DNA of 64,000 bases from Pisaster brevispinus. Taxonomy: Eukaryota; Echinodermata; Asteroidea; Forcipulatida; Asteriidae. A program made the translations under genes and the position numbers. Location: NCBI GenBank assembly GCA_023634235.1, contig JAMKCF010000019.1, positions 9,565,684 to 9,629,683 of the forward strand. Direction: 5' to 3'. Every line of letters starts with the position of its first letter. Positions within the stretch are counted from its first letter, which is position 1. Below the pieces are notes generated by a model, which made no database searches, was not told where the DNA came from, and saw nothing but the letters and a program-made list of their open reading frames with translations. Shown one piece after another: positions 54,930-64,000 of this stretch.

Positions 54930-56400
54930 TTGCAAAGAACTGACTTCAAAGCACTGTCACCAAATTATCTTTGTTTTACAGTTTGTGATGATGCATTTTA
55001 AATAATTTTTTTATCATTTTTAAAAGATAATTCCCATTACATGTACATGTACGTCCACTCCGGGTTTCAAAACCTCATTATTAACATCCCTTCTGTAAAT
55101 AATTTGATTAGGCCCCCCATCTACATGTACATGTAATGGTCTTGGGTTACAAGCTACTGTACAAGCTGGGGGCACATGTTTTCAAGCCCGTGTCAAAGTT
55201 TTACCCATGATATCTTGGTTTTTGTATCTTTTCTTCATATATGAGTAACTTACATGTAGTAACATCAGTGTATCATTTCATTCATGCAGTTACATGTATG
55301 TGCCTTGTGCAAACATGTACATTCTTTTACTAGTTACACAAAGCATTTTACCTGGAAACAATACAGTAGAGTGTAACAGCTTGCTTCCTGTTGTGGCTGT
55401 AACTCATTGCGGAAGTGCGTATGTACGTGCACGACCGTGTATTGGTCTCAACTTGCATCATGCAGATGTCTAGATGTACGTGTAGGTGTGCCCTAACCCT
55501 AACCCCCTTGACATTCACTTCCGAAAAACTGCCACAATTTTTCATGATCATCTGTAATGAAATTGCAGCATCCCAACTGCCTCTGAATGTCAAACATACC
55601 CCAGTCCTTCCAAATCTAGGCATGATATTCTCCCTGCCTACTGTACAATGGTGGTCTGATTTCCAATTTTTCAGCCCACAGAAAAATCAGTAAAATTGTT
55701 GTTAAATAGCCTGAAAAGTCCATAAAAGCCATATGTAGATCAGCCCTTGTCCTCAATAAATTGTTCTACATTTTTCCAAGAGCCAAATAGCATGCCTTAA
55801 AATCCTTGAAATCCTCCACTAGGCAGACACTAGGCAGACAAACATCGGGTTTGGTAATTTTGTGGCCCCTAAAAGAGTTGATTCATTGTATTCCGAAAGC
55901 CCAGTAATTGTGTATCAGTGCCAATCATGAAGAGAAATACATGTAATTCCATCTGAAATACTGTCAATTGTAAGACCTCCCAAAATTGTGCTCGCTTAAA
56001 AAAAACTACAATAGGCCCCTAAACATGCACAAAATTCCTGAGTTGCGTGACCATCAAATTTGATGAAATTTCCACAGTTTTGTTGGATGATGTCTGGAAT
56101 ACTAGAGGGTAGGAATGAATTTATTTTTCCAGAAGCTAATGATTCCAGAAGCTAATGATCCCCACCTAAAATAATCCATGTTTCACATTTAGGTTCATCC
56201 TTTTACAACAAGATGAATAAATATATTATGAATTATTCATTTCATTTTAATTTAGTCATAACCTGGTCGCAATAAATGTGTTTAATATTCACACTAAATT
56301 CATTTTCAGTGTAATTAATACAAGATGTCACACATGTTTCTGGAATGTGTAGCACATGTGTTACAGAAAGAATCATAGGCCTATACATGTAAATCAGTGA
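54930..56400. other. Intron sequence without named feature
   Basis: Many ACATGTACATGTA phrases, and a short CCCTAACCCTAACCC at 55,493. A doublet CCAGAAGCTAATGAT(C/T) at about 56,130-56,160. No exon seen. Confidence 0.45.
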
Positions 56401-56418
56401 TGTTTCATAATGTATTGG

Positions 56419-56490
56419 GTTTGCGGTAACACCATGTGTATCTGCTTTTGCTTTGGAAGCAGCAAAGTGACACATGTTGTTACCGCAAAC
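56419..56490. repeat. 72-nt foldback
   Basis: GTTTGCGGTAACA pairs exactly with TGTTACCGCAAAC, then CATGTGT with ACACATG and CTGCTT with AAGCAG, around a short loop. It looks like a MITE remnant or a hairpin-forming repeat. It lies 40 bp upstream of the tRNA-like sequence. Confidence 0.7.
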
Positions 56491-56531
56491 AAATTACATC
56501 AACAAATTAGGGAGACCGCCAAAATAGGGAT

Positions 56532-56606
56532 AGATACATTAGCTCAGTTGGTAGAGCGCTGGCACGTTAAACCGGAGGTCATTGGTTCAAATCCCGCTCT
56601 AGGCAA
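56532..56606 (+). repeat. tRNA-like sequence with intact A and B boxes
   Basis: TAGCTCAGTTGG (A box) and GGTTCAAATCC (B box) match the RNA polymerase III consensus. A loop ACGTTAA would place GTT as anticodon (Asn type). Acceptor and T stems pair badly (ATACAT against CTCTAGG; ATTGG against CCCGC), so it is more likely a tRNA pseudogene or SINE head than a working tRNA. Confidence 0.6.
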
Positions 56607-56843
56607 TTTATTATTTTTTTCAACCCCAAATTATTTCAAAATAAAAATAAAAAACTTTCTGACAGTTTAACATGGATTTAACTGTTTTTATTTGAACAAG
56701 CACTAAGACGTGTAAGAGAAGATTGATCTTATTTGTCTTCGTGGGTATAAAGTATCCTTTATGATTCAATAGAATTGAAAGGTATTTTTAAAATGTTATC
56801 AGGCTCAAAGTCAACGTCTGAACATAATTTAGCACATTACATT

Positions 56844-57918
56844 CAGCGATGTCACTACGCCGGTCGGTGCCGGTCGGGCCTGCCGGCACTCAGAGATACC
56901 CGACCGGGACTTTGCCTTGCTAGGAGCTTTACCGACCGGCACTAAATTCGACCGAAAATGCTGAATATTTCATTATTTTGTCATCAGAAGCCAACAGTAA
57001 ATTTTCATATTTATGACAAAATACATCAGGTTTCGTTTTAGTATCCATTCCTAACAATTTCTGACAAATATACTCACTGATCTAGGCCTACGCGACTAGG
57101 GATAGAGCAACTATTAATTGTGTCGAGTCGAGTTTAATGTGGCTGCAATCGCAATCGCGATCACGATCGTTCATAGGTAAAACACGCACGCACATAAACC
57201 ACATGGTAATGGTAGTGAGTATCCACAGGCCCACAACGTTCGCTCGCCCGCCTGTAGTCCACGCACGCATGCACACAGCACATGATGGTGTATTGTGCAG
57301 TACAACAGCAGGTCCAAAGTCCATCCTAACCAACATTCCGCACGCTGTGATTGGCCCGTTAAAAAATACTATATTCATAAGAAAGCTTGGCTAGCCTCCA
57401 ACTCTGTACACGTTCACGAGTCGAGTAAAGAAATCCTGCACAGTGTGGCGCACGCCCGCGGATTCTGTACTATACCACAGCGTTGGGTTAAGGCTATTCA
57501 AGCATCGACAACTTTTGCCGATAGAGGGCGTTGCAGGGCAAAGTTCATTGATTTTTTTCTCCATCGTGCGTCGTCGATCGATCGTTAACACAAAGATTTC
57601 ATTGCGAAAGAAGTTCTATAAAACCAATTCTCAAATCACATATCCATAAAAATGGTTGTTGATGAAAAAAGGATTATTAAGGGCAGAAATTAGGGGATAA
57701 GATAGTCCAAAAACGCAAATTTCCGTGTGTGTGTGGGTTGGTTTTGTTTTGTTTTTTGGGTTTTTTTTTTTTTAATGCTACGAAAATTGTGTGTATCAAT
57801 ACATACGGGCAAATGAAAAAACTTGCGGGCGACCCAAAATTTTGCAAAAAATATACCGCAATGCATCTTCGGAAAAAAATTACCGACCGGCACTCAATTT
57901 GGGCTAGTGACAACCCTG
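56844..57918. mobile_element. hAT-like non-autonomous element, 1,075 bp
   Basis: Left end CAGCGATGTCACTACGCC and right end GGGCTAGTGACAACCCTG are imperfect inverted repeats (14 of 18). The exact octamer ATTACATT flanks both sides (56,836-56,843; 57,919-57,926). Both ends continue with CCGACCGGCACT-type subterminal repeats (near 56,930 and 57,883). No transposase frame is seen. The middle (57,120-57,590) is GC-rich and unlike the ends (CGATCACGATCG; CATGCACACAGCACATG), and could be captured genomic DNA. Confidence 0.82.
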
Positions 57919-57929
57919 ATTACATTAAA

Positions 57930-58960
57930 CCCACATCTGGGAAAAATTTTAATACACTATTACATGTAGGCCTAAGTGTGCAATTACAGTAATGCCGTTA
58001 TCCTGTTGTATTGCACCATGATTGCACACACAGAAAATTTTGCAGCATCTCAGAAATCTGAACAATTCATGAACTGCGACTCTTCTGACACTAAGCTGTT
58101 GGCAGCCCTGAATGTTCTGCTTAAATTTCCAGGCTTTGTGTATACCTACATTATAAGCAGGTTTTTGCATTTGTACACCATACAGTTTTTAAACTGTTGC
58201 ATTTTTACAGCCCAGCAATAAGTGTTCTTTCAAAGGCCATGCCACACAGGGGAGTTTGTCGAGGCAGTGTGGAGGCAACCAACTGCTCTGTATGCAAAAG
58301 GAACACTGCAGTGCAAGAGACATTCTTTCAGCTGTAAACCACATGTAGAGCTGCTATTCCTAAGAAAATGATTAGAAAACTGAAATGTTAACAGGTTTTT
58401 TTTATTATTGGAGATTGCCAGTGAATTGCCTAGTGTGACATGGCCCTGTACATTAAGCATTTTAAGCATGTTGGTGTGGGAAAACTAGATATTGGATTAT
58501 GATTTGTTTGCATAGTGATTACTTGACCATGCAGTTTCTCCCAAACTCTGCATGAAGCACTTTCTGAGTCCCATGAACCATTCGAAGCCATGCAGAGTCT
58601 CCAGTGGTCGCCGGTTAAAATAATGGAATTTACTATATATACTAATCCAAACATTTCCTGGGCTCATTGTCTGGGATACCAGCTGGTTGTTAACAAGCTG
58701 TTTAAACTCTATAAGGGTCATACAGGTCGGGGTGAAACTTCCTGAAAGAGGAAGGGAAAATTATTATTAACTAACAATTGTATTCCAAGGGTGAACTTGC
58801 TTTTGAAAAAAAAAGGTTGTGTGTGAGCATGTTTAAAGGTAGGGTCAAAGATTGGTAAATACAACAAACTAATGATCATAAAAACTTACTTGGTGAGAAA
58901 CACTGCAGCTGTTAATAGTATAAACTGATTTTTAGAAAGGATTCACTTTGAAGTAATTTA
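57930..58960. other. Intron sequence without named feature
   Basis: No exon or repeat recognised. Short open frames on both strands (for example 58,497-58,721 minus) have no similarity. Confidence 0.4.
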
Positions 58961-58967
58961 TGGTTTG

Positions 58968-59150
58968 CAGGCCCGGAGTTACACTGAGGCCACAGAGGCC
59001 ATGGCCTCTGTTTCCCCTGGTCTTGACCTTAGTGCCCCCTTCAAAAGTTTCCCATAGACTTTAAAATTTTCCAATGCCCTTTGCAAAATGAAAGTGCCCT
59101 TTGCAAAATGAAAATGGCCTTGCCCTCTCAAAGATGAAACTCCAGTCCTG
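58968..59150. mobile_element. MITE, CAGGCCCGGAGTT-type
   Basis: Ends CAGGCCCGGAGTTACACT and GAAACTCCAGTCCTG are imperfect inverted repeats. A 20-bp phrase, GCCCTTTGCAAAATGAAA(A/G)T, is present twice in tandem inside. Related to the element at 10,736-10,895, and in part to 60,700-60,800. Confidence 0.65.
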
Positions 59151-59365
59151 GGATAATTTTTTACCCCAAAACATTCAAATCTAAGAAACAATTCATGCAT
59201 GCATGAATCGTTTCTCAGATTTCTGATGGTTGGTGTCCATTTGCGAATGCAGCTGATAGAGATGCCGTTGGTACCTGCTGTCATCTCACTAAACATGGAT
59301 GGATTTGACGCCAGACGGCCTGGTTAAAATACCTTGACAAGCTTTGTACTGTTTTCTCAGCAAGT

Positions 59366-59530
59366 AAACACTGTATTCAGCTGAAGCGTTCACCTGTGAC
59401 TTTTATTGTATCTTTCATAACAATAAATTTTCCTGTAAATCAGCGTTAGGTTGACAAAAACGGATCTATGACCCTAACTTTAATAAGAAATGTCATACAT
59501 GTATTCAATTTTTTTTACCCAAGGTGTGTC
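59366..59530. repeat. Dispersed repeat, copy of 16.44-16.62 kb
   Basis: CACTGTATTCAGCTGAAG, GTGACTTTTATTGTATCTTT and AGGTTGACAAAAACGG follow the same order as in the 16.4-kb copy. Ends not defined. Confidence 0.5.
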
Positions 59531-60226
59531 TAGTTTTTGTGTGAATATTTGGTGTGTTGGTTGTGCACAAAGGGGCATTCTGGAATTTGTAATTTTCCCT
59601 TTCCTGACTCTGCTTGACTAATGGACCAAATCCAATACAACCCCACGTCTCAAATGACGTCAACCATTAATTTCCACGTAGAAAAAAAAAACCTTGAATA
59701 ACTTGGTCATAGTACAGAAGAGTGCGTATTTCTAACCTGTATTCTCTGCCTGTAATAAAATGCCACTCAGGTTAACCACTTTGAAACGTAACTGCATCCG
59801 CAACATTACCGTAAATGCGATGCTCAACTCTCTAAAATAAGGAACTTTTCAGTTCAAGTGAAATGGCCTTAAAAGTGACAGGCAACTGAAACAACATACA
59901 ACAGCCGGGATATAAATTATGTGAGCTGCACATATTGAGAAACATTCATGTAGGCCCTAATATTATGTACAGGTGTCGTGTTATTTGAAAGCTCTTAAAA
60001 TTCTCATACATGTACATGTATTTGAAGTGGGTTAAAGGCAAATAAATGGTTTATTTTCTAACAGTTGGGATTTATCCAAGTTTAAGGCCAACCCTCTTGA
60101 AGTCAACCTTTCGCTTACTGTACTTTGAAGTCGCTTCGGATATCATTTTGAGTCAGAGCTGAACCTAAAAATATTGTGGGGTTCGGCGTTATGGTTGAAT
60201 GAGTATAAAACGTGTTCGACAACCCT

Positions 60227-60370
60227 GGGCTCGATTTCACAAAGAGTTAAAAATTCAAGATCGAATCAATCTTTATTGCTAAGCAATGTGTGATCTCACT
60301 GTGCAAATTGCCACGGCAATACTGACAAGTCATCTTAAGATGAATCTTGGTGCTTTATGAAACCGAGCCC
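60227..60370. mobile_element. MITE, GGGCTCGATTTCACAAAG-type
   Basis: Ends GGGCTCGATTTCACAAAG and CTTTATGAAACCGAGCCC are inverted repeats with two mismatches. The interior (GTGTGATCTCACTGTGCAAA; ATACTGACAAGTC) matches the copy at 39,124-39,271. Confidence 0.75.
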
Positions 60371-61207
60371 TGCAGAATTATGCAGAACATGCTGAAAAGT
60401 AATGGGATTGGGGAGATGACTGCTCGCTCTGTTTAAAAGCAACAGGGAATTGACCTGACTGGAAACTTGAAATCCATCCTACACTACGTGTAAAATGACT
60501 ACTGAATGTAGAATTCTGTTTTAATCAGAAACTGTGTTTCTTTATAATATTTCTCCAACCCTTGATTCAGGATTTGAATTGTGTCATTTTTTTGTCTTTT
60601 TCACATTTTGTATTCGCTGTACCCTTTTTTTGGGGGGGTGTAATTTAACCCTTGGTCACCATGGGAAATTTTCTTCTTAGAATAAACCATTAATGAAAAA
60701 AAAAAAATCTTGTTGTGTCCCCTTTGAAATATTCAGTAGAAATTTACAATTCCTTCGTAGAGGTGTGCCCTTAACGTAAGAAAGACTACCCTGCCCTTTG
60801 AGGAACATTTGTCGGGCTTGTGTGAAGAGGAAAAACATGGACACGTTTCCCAGGAGAACTCACTCAATCAAAGATTTACATGTTAATGTCCCAGATAGTA
60901 CAGAGTCTGTAACTTGCACTATGGCAGTATTCAACACGCAGTCACCTGTTAAAGAGAACTGCTTAAATTTTAATAATAGTACAAAAAATTTACTGGGATT
61001 TGAAAACCTTGATGAGAGTGTTGTATGCGAAATGGGAATATAAATTTTCCATTTTGTGGTTATTTTGTTTTAACACACAGGTCACATTTTGAATTTAATG
61101 GAATCAAATACAAACCATTGGAAAAGACGCTTACATTGCAAACTGCTTACAATGTGCATGTACCAACCACCAAAAGGACCTATGGTATAAATGTAAAAAT
61201 AAGTTAG

Positions 61208-61300
61208 TGACCTGATGTTTTTGACCCTAGCAGAGTCTTTCTCGAAGGCTAAATCAAGAAGACTCGGGAAAGACTCTACTAGGGTAGAAACGTCAGGCCA
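61208..61300. repeat. Imperfect palindrome, ~93 bp
   Basis: CCTGATGTTTTTGACCCTAG and AGAGTCTTTCTCGA on the left match the complement of the right (AGACTCTACTAGGGTAGAAACGTCAGG). One arm also occurs at 14.8 kb, so this is a dispersed foldback repeat. Confidence 0.7.
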
Positions 61301-61436
61301 TTAGCTTACACATTAACAGTTTCTGGAAACCAACTTATTAGCATTTACTGTGTGTGTACACGTGTACTTTTTGTACTTTTTGTACAACATGTCTTTAGAG
61401 GTGGTCTGAGCCCAGACTGGATGACCTAGAGTCCCA

Positions 61437-61632
61437 GCATTCACTGGTCTGCTGGCCAAAGACTAGTTAAAACACATGCTGACCAGTCAAATTCTCTCCA
61501 AGTGGTCTGGCTTGCTTGTGTTGAAAAGCATCACATACAGTACACATACATTATGAAACATGTATTACTATTAGTGAGAAAAAGCCTGTGGACTAGTGTA
61601 CTAGGTCCTGGAAATGGGTAAGCCCTGCTAGA
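61437..61632. mobile_element. MITE copy, GGTCTGCTGGCCAA family
   Basis: CACTGGTCTGCTGGCCAAAG, GACCAGTCAAATTCTCTCCA and GTTGAAAAGCATC repeat the order of the 54.35-kb element. Right end GAAATGGGTAAGCCCT is worn. Confidence 0.6.
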
Positions 61633-61639
61633 CCCCTTG

Positions 61640-62900
61640 TGCATAACAACATACATGTGACATACATGTACATGTATTGGTACTATATGTAAGTAGAACT
61701 CAGTAATTTTTTCTTTTAGTAAAAGAATTGAGATTCCCTTGATCTAGTTCAGCTTCTCTATCCAATGTCTCGCCTGTACAAATCTGAAACAAAATCAATG
61801 ATCAATGTTAACAATATTATATTTCCTTATAATAACACGGTTTACTGTAATTTAATAGAGGCATGGGAATAAACTCAGTTGTTGTTTTTTTTACAGGATG
61901 TTCATGAGATAAAAATGTGCATGTGATACTGCCTGCACAATGTGGCACTTAGCTAAGGTTTTCTGAGCCTGTCCTGGATAAACTCTATGAGGAACAACCT
62001 CTTCATAATCAGTGATGAAAATAATCAAAACTAAACATTCGCACACAAAGACATAAATTGGCCCCTACTTTTGGTTGCACTTCATGTGAAGAGCTTACGT
62101 ACAATGTATGCAAGGATAGTTTTAAATGTATGGTTGGGGTTAATTCCATAAAGCTGTTTACATGTTCCAGGTAGCAAATTTGTGTGCATGCTTTCAGAAA
62201 ACTGTGCCTTTTAAAGCACTTAGTGTTTTTCCGAAACATTCCTTAAGATTGTACACGTTGATAATGGATTTGCAATGTTGTGTCACAAGAACTGCCGGTG
62301 ATAATGGATTTGTATTGTTGTGTCACAAGAACCACCGGCAGCAAGTTATTCCTTTCAAAAACAAAGTACGGAAGCAGGTTGTTCAAACCAGGGTTGTTTT
62401 TGCTTGTTATAAACAGCAATGTGACTGACTTGACTAGGTAGACTTGGCCAGCTTTGTACACTATTTGAAACCTCCACATACAGTAATTTTGACCAAACTT
62501 ATCAGGTTGTGTTGGCTTGTACACCTGTATGGGTCTTTAAATCTTGGCCACATTGAGCTTTGAGAAGGATGCTAGGCTGTTGGCCCTGGACATCGGGGCA
62601 CATTTACTCTATCCCTGCCAAATACAACAAAATGCACAAAAGGGTAAAACTTGCTCAAATACCATGATACTCTGTTGCACTGTGCTGTATTTAGCAGGTT
62701 TCTACATGGCCTTGGCATGTCCATGTGTAATCCCAGTCCCCAGCAAACTCCATTGCATGCTGGTGTATTAAACAGGGTAAATGCCTAATGGCAAGGTGGG
62801 TGTAAACCAGTTCACTTCACAATGCAACAGAACCCTATTGCATTTTGCTGCAGTCAGCAGGGTTTCCATTTTAACTGTGCTGCATTTTGATACATTTTGC
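61640..62900. other. Intron sequence without named feature
   Basis: It contains a short tandem doublet near 62,263-62,340 (GATAATGGATTTG.A.TGTTG.. CACAAGAAC.(A/G)CCGG twice). No exon seen. The 62,140-62,165 phrase TTAATTCCATAAAGCTG recalls a MITE end without a partner. Confidence 0.4.
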
Positions 62901-62901
62901 A

Positions 62902-63320
62902 GGGTGCCTAGGTCGAGCGGATAAGAGCACCGGACTCAAGCTCTGGTGTTTCTGATCAGCAGAGTATGGGTTCGAGTCCCGATTGTGTCCTTAAGCAAGA
63001 CACTTACATTTGTAACCATTATTGCTTCGTCCTGCGGATGGGACGTAAAGCCTGTGTGTTGTGTAATGCTCGTAAAAGAACCCAGTGCACTTATCGAAAA
63101 GAGAAGGGGTTCTCCCCGGTGTTCCTGGTTTGATTGGCTGCATATTTCACCACAGCACCTTGTAAACCATTACATGGTGCTATGTAAAGGAGTAGGTCTC
63201 ATACTTCAGAAACGTAGTTCCACATACCTTGCAGGAAACTACTGAATGTTGAAGCGCCTTGAGCGTCACTGAGTGACGGATATGAGCGCTACACAATGTT
63301 TATAAGAAGCCACTATATAA
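62902..63320 (+). repeat. tRNA-Leu(CAA)-derived SINE, near full length
   Basis: The head TAGGTCGAGCGGATAAGAGC, then CGGACTCAAGCTCTGG (anticodon-loop ACTCAAG as in tRNA-Leu CAA), and an exact B box, GGTTCGAGTCC. The body carries CGTAAAAGAACCCAGTGCAC and GGGGTTCTCCCCGGTG. The tail carries GAAGCGCCTTGAGCGTCACT and ATGAGCGCTACACAA. The body also occurs in the DIRS element at 22.95 kb, and a related head is at 75-402 and 51.4 kb. It lies about 300 bp before the RRBP1-like second coding exon. Confidence 0.85.
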
Positions 63321-63605
63321 TATTTCTATATTTTAGAAGACACCTGATTGCAGTAAGGCTGTAAGGGTTTTAAAGAACTTTGTCAGTATAGAAAGAGAAG
63401 GGTTACCCTGGTGTGCCTTTATTGAACTGATCAGACCACTAACAACTTCATCAACAACTCATTTACTTCTGCTGAAGATGAGCAGAGGACACTTTTTGAA
63501 ATGTCAAGACTTTTCTATAATCTCAAACCTGGTTCTTCTCAGACCCAGAACTTCTCCATGTAAATCTACTCGGTTCTTACTAGTTCTTGATTTGTTTCCA
63601 TACAG

Positions 63606-63760
63606 CAGTGGACACCGGTGCCCTGAAGGCCAAGAATCTGACGGCAATGCTGAAGGCAGCGTCTCTGTCCAACAAGGAAGTACAGCAACTTGTGGAGGTA
63701 CTTCTGAACAAGAACGGTGGATCTGCTGCCGCAGCCTCTACTACCGAAAACTGGGTCAAG
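63606..63760 (+). CDS. RRBP1/kinectin-type protein, second coding exon
   Basis: With the one base left by the previous exon it reads AVDTGALKAKNLTAMLKAAS, then LSNKEVQQLVEVLLNK and TENWVK, and ends at GTCAAG|GTATAG in phase 0 (156 nt in total, 52 codons). RRBP1 has a comparable segment with LIEILSEK..DTWHK just before its long coiled coil, so position and pattern agree. The acceptor is a tandem CAGCAG, so a second start at 63,609 would drop one alanine. The coiled-coil exons lie beyond the window. Confidence 0.75.
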
Positions 63761-64000
63761 GTATAGCTTCCTTTTCTTGTTTTCTTTATCCCCAATGCAT
63801 AGAACCTTATGCATTGACGCCATCCAGCTGCCATCTTAGAGGTAAACCGGTGACGAATCAATGGAAATGCACAGATTTGTAAGTGTGCCGCACAGGATTG
63901 GCCAACGAACAACGTCCTTTTTACCTCTAGGCGAGGGCGCCCGACTTAAATGATGTCATAGTGCATAAGCTCTATTATTACACATTGTTTGCCGTTGTGC
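63761..64000 (+). other. Start of the next intron
   Basis: Begins GTATAGCTTCC. No further exon is seen before the window ends. The open frame that continues past the donor is read-through. Confidence 0.6.

Larger units (their letters stand above)
53370..63605 (+). other. Large intron of the RRBP1-like gene (~10.2 kb)
   Basis: Bounded by GTAAAA and TTTCCATACAG(CAG). No other exon with strong borders and matching phase was seen, though small ones could be missed. It contains several MITEs, one hAT-like element, a SINE, a tRNA-like relic and foldback sequences, listed separately. An 81-residue open frame at 60,798-61,043 (RNICRACVKRKNMDTF...) has natural composition but no similarity or splice context. 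Confidence 0.7.

Noticed and set aside
56532..56606. Functional tRNA-Asn gene
   Set aside because: Acceptor and T stems do not pair well enough. Kept only as a tRNA-like relic.
63478..63912. Longer open frames (134 and 110 residues) over the second RRBP1-like exon
   Set aside because: They cross the splice borders in other frames. The exon frame is fixed by joining to 53,369 and by the family pattern.

Overview
The window looks like genomic DNA of a marine invertebrate deuterostome, most likely an echinoderm. This is inferred from TTAGGG-type telomeric DNA, introns with GT-AG borders, a rich load of tRNA-derived SINEs, hAT-like MITEs and a DIRS retrotransposon, the recurrent motifs TAGGCCTA and ACATGTACATGTA, and an animal RRBP1/kinectin-type gene. 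No species can be named from sequence alone. Coding density is very low. Most long open frames are low-complexity or repeat-derived, and real exons are short and separated by long introns.

Layout. 0-3.5 kb: a SINE and a two-copy segmental duplication, each copy carrying one short exon-like module (module A, minus strand) and one MITE. 3.5-10.2 kb: no genes recognised apart from a 0.6-kb-spaced direct duplication, an intact hAT MITE with 8-bp target duplications, and a GC-richer minus-strand first-exon candidate. 10.29-12.02 kb: remains of an ALKBH6-type AlkB-homologue gene, with three recognisable exon pieces, an in-frame stop, a 3' frameshift and no catalytic exon found. 14.4-16.8 kb: exon pieces of an unrecognised minus-strand gene plus a possible 12-nt microexon. 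17.3-19.5 kb: two plus-strand exon-like segments. 20.2-24.3 kb: a decayed DIRS-type retrotransposon (gag, RT, RNase H, tyrosine recombinase) with a SINE fragment in it.

25.0-29.5 kb: seven tandem copies of the exon-like module A, each with a splice-acceptor-like and a donor-like border and a central GACATCTAC/GTAGATGTC hairpin. A terminal-exon-like open frame follows at 29.8 kb. Related A modules, here alternating with a second module B, recur on the minus strand at 40.6-42.8 kb. 30.2-37 kb: a 21-bp minisatellite, an odd GC-rich block, a large AT-rich direct duplication, two converging tRNA-like relics, a 72-bp doublet and a ten-copy ~108-bp satellite. 43-45.5 kb: foldback DNA, including a perfect 49-bp palindrome. 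46.0-49.8 kb: a composite interstitial telomere-like satellite.

50.2-64 kb: the 5' part of an RRBP1 (p180)/kinectin-type gene on the plus strand. There is a candidate 5' exon at 50.2-50.4 kb, an exon with start codon, membrane anchor and K/Q/P/A-rich region (52,486-53,369), a ~10.2-kb intron full of MITEs, one 1,075-bp hAT-like element and a SINE, and the next coding exon (63,606-63,760). The two coding exons join in frame. The gene continues beyond the window.

The feature most worth following up is the dispersed A/B exon-like module family. It could be a tandem exon array of a lineage-specific gene or a hairpin-bearing repeat family, and the sequence alone does not decide between them.
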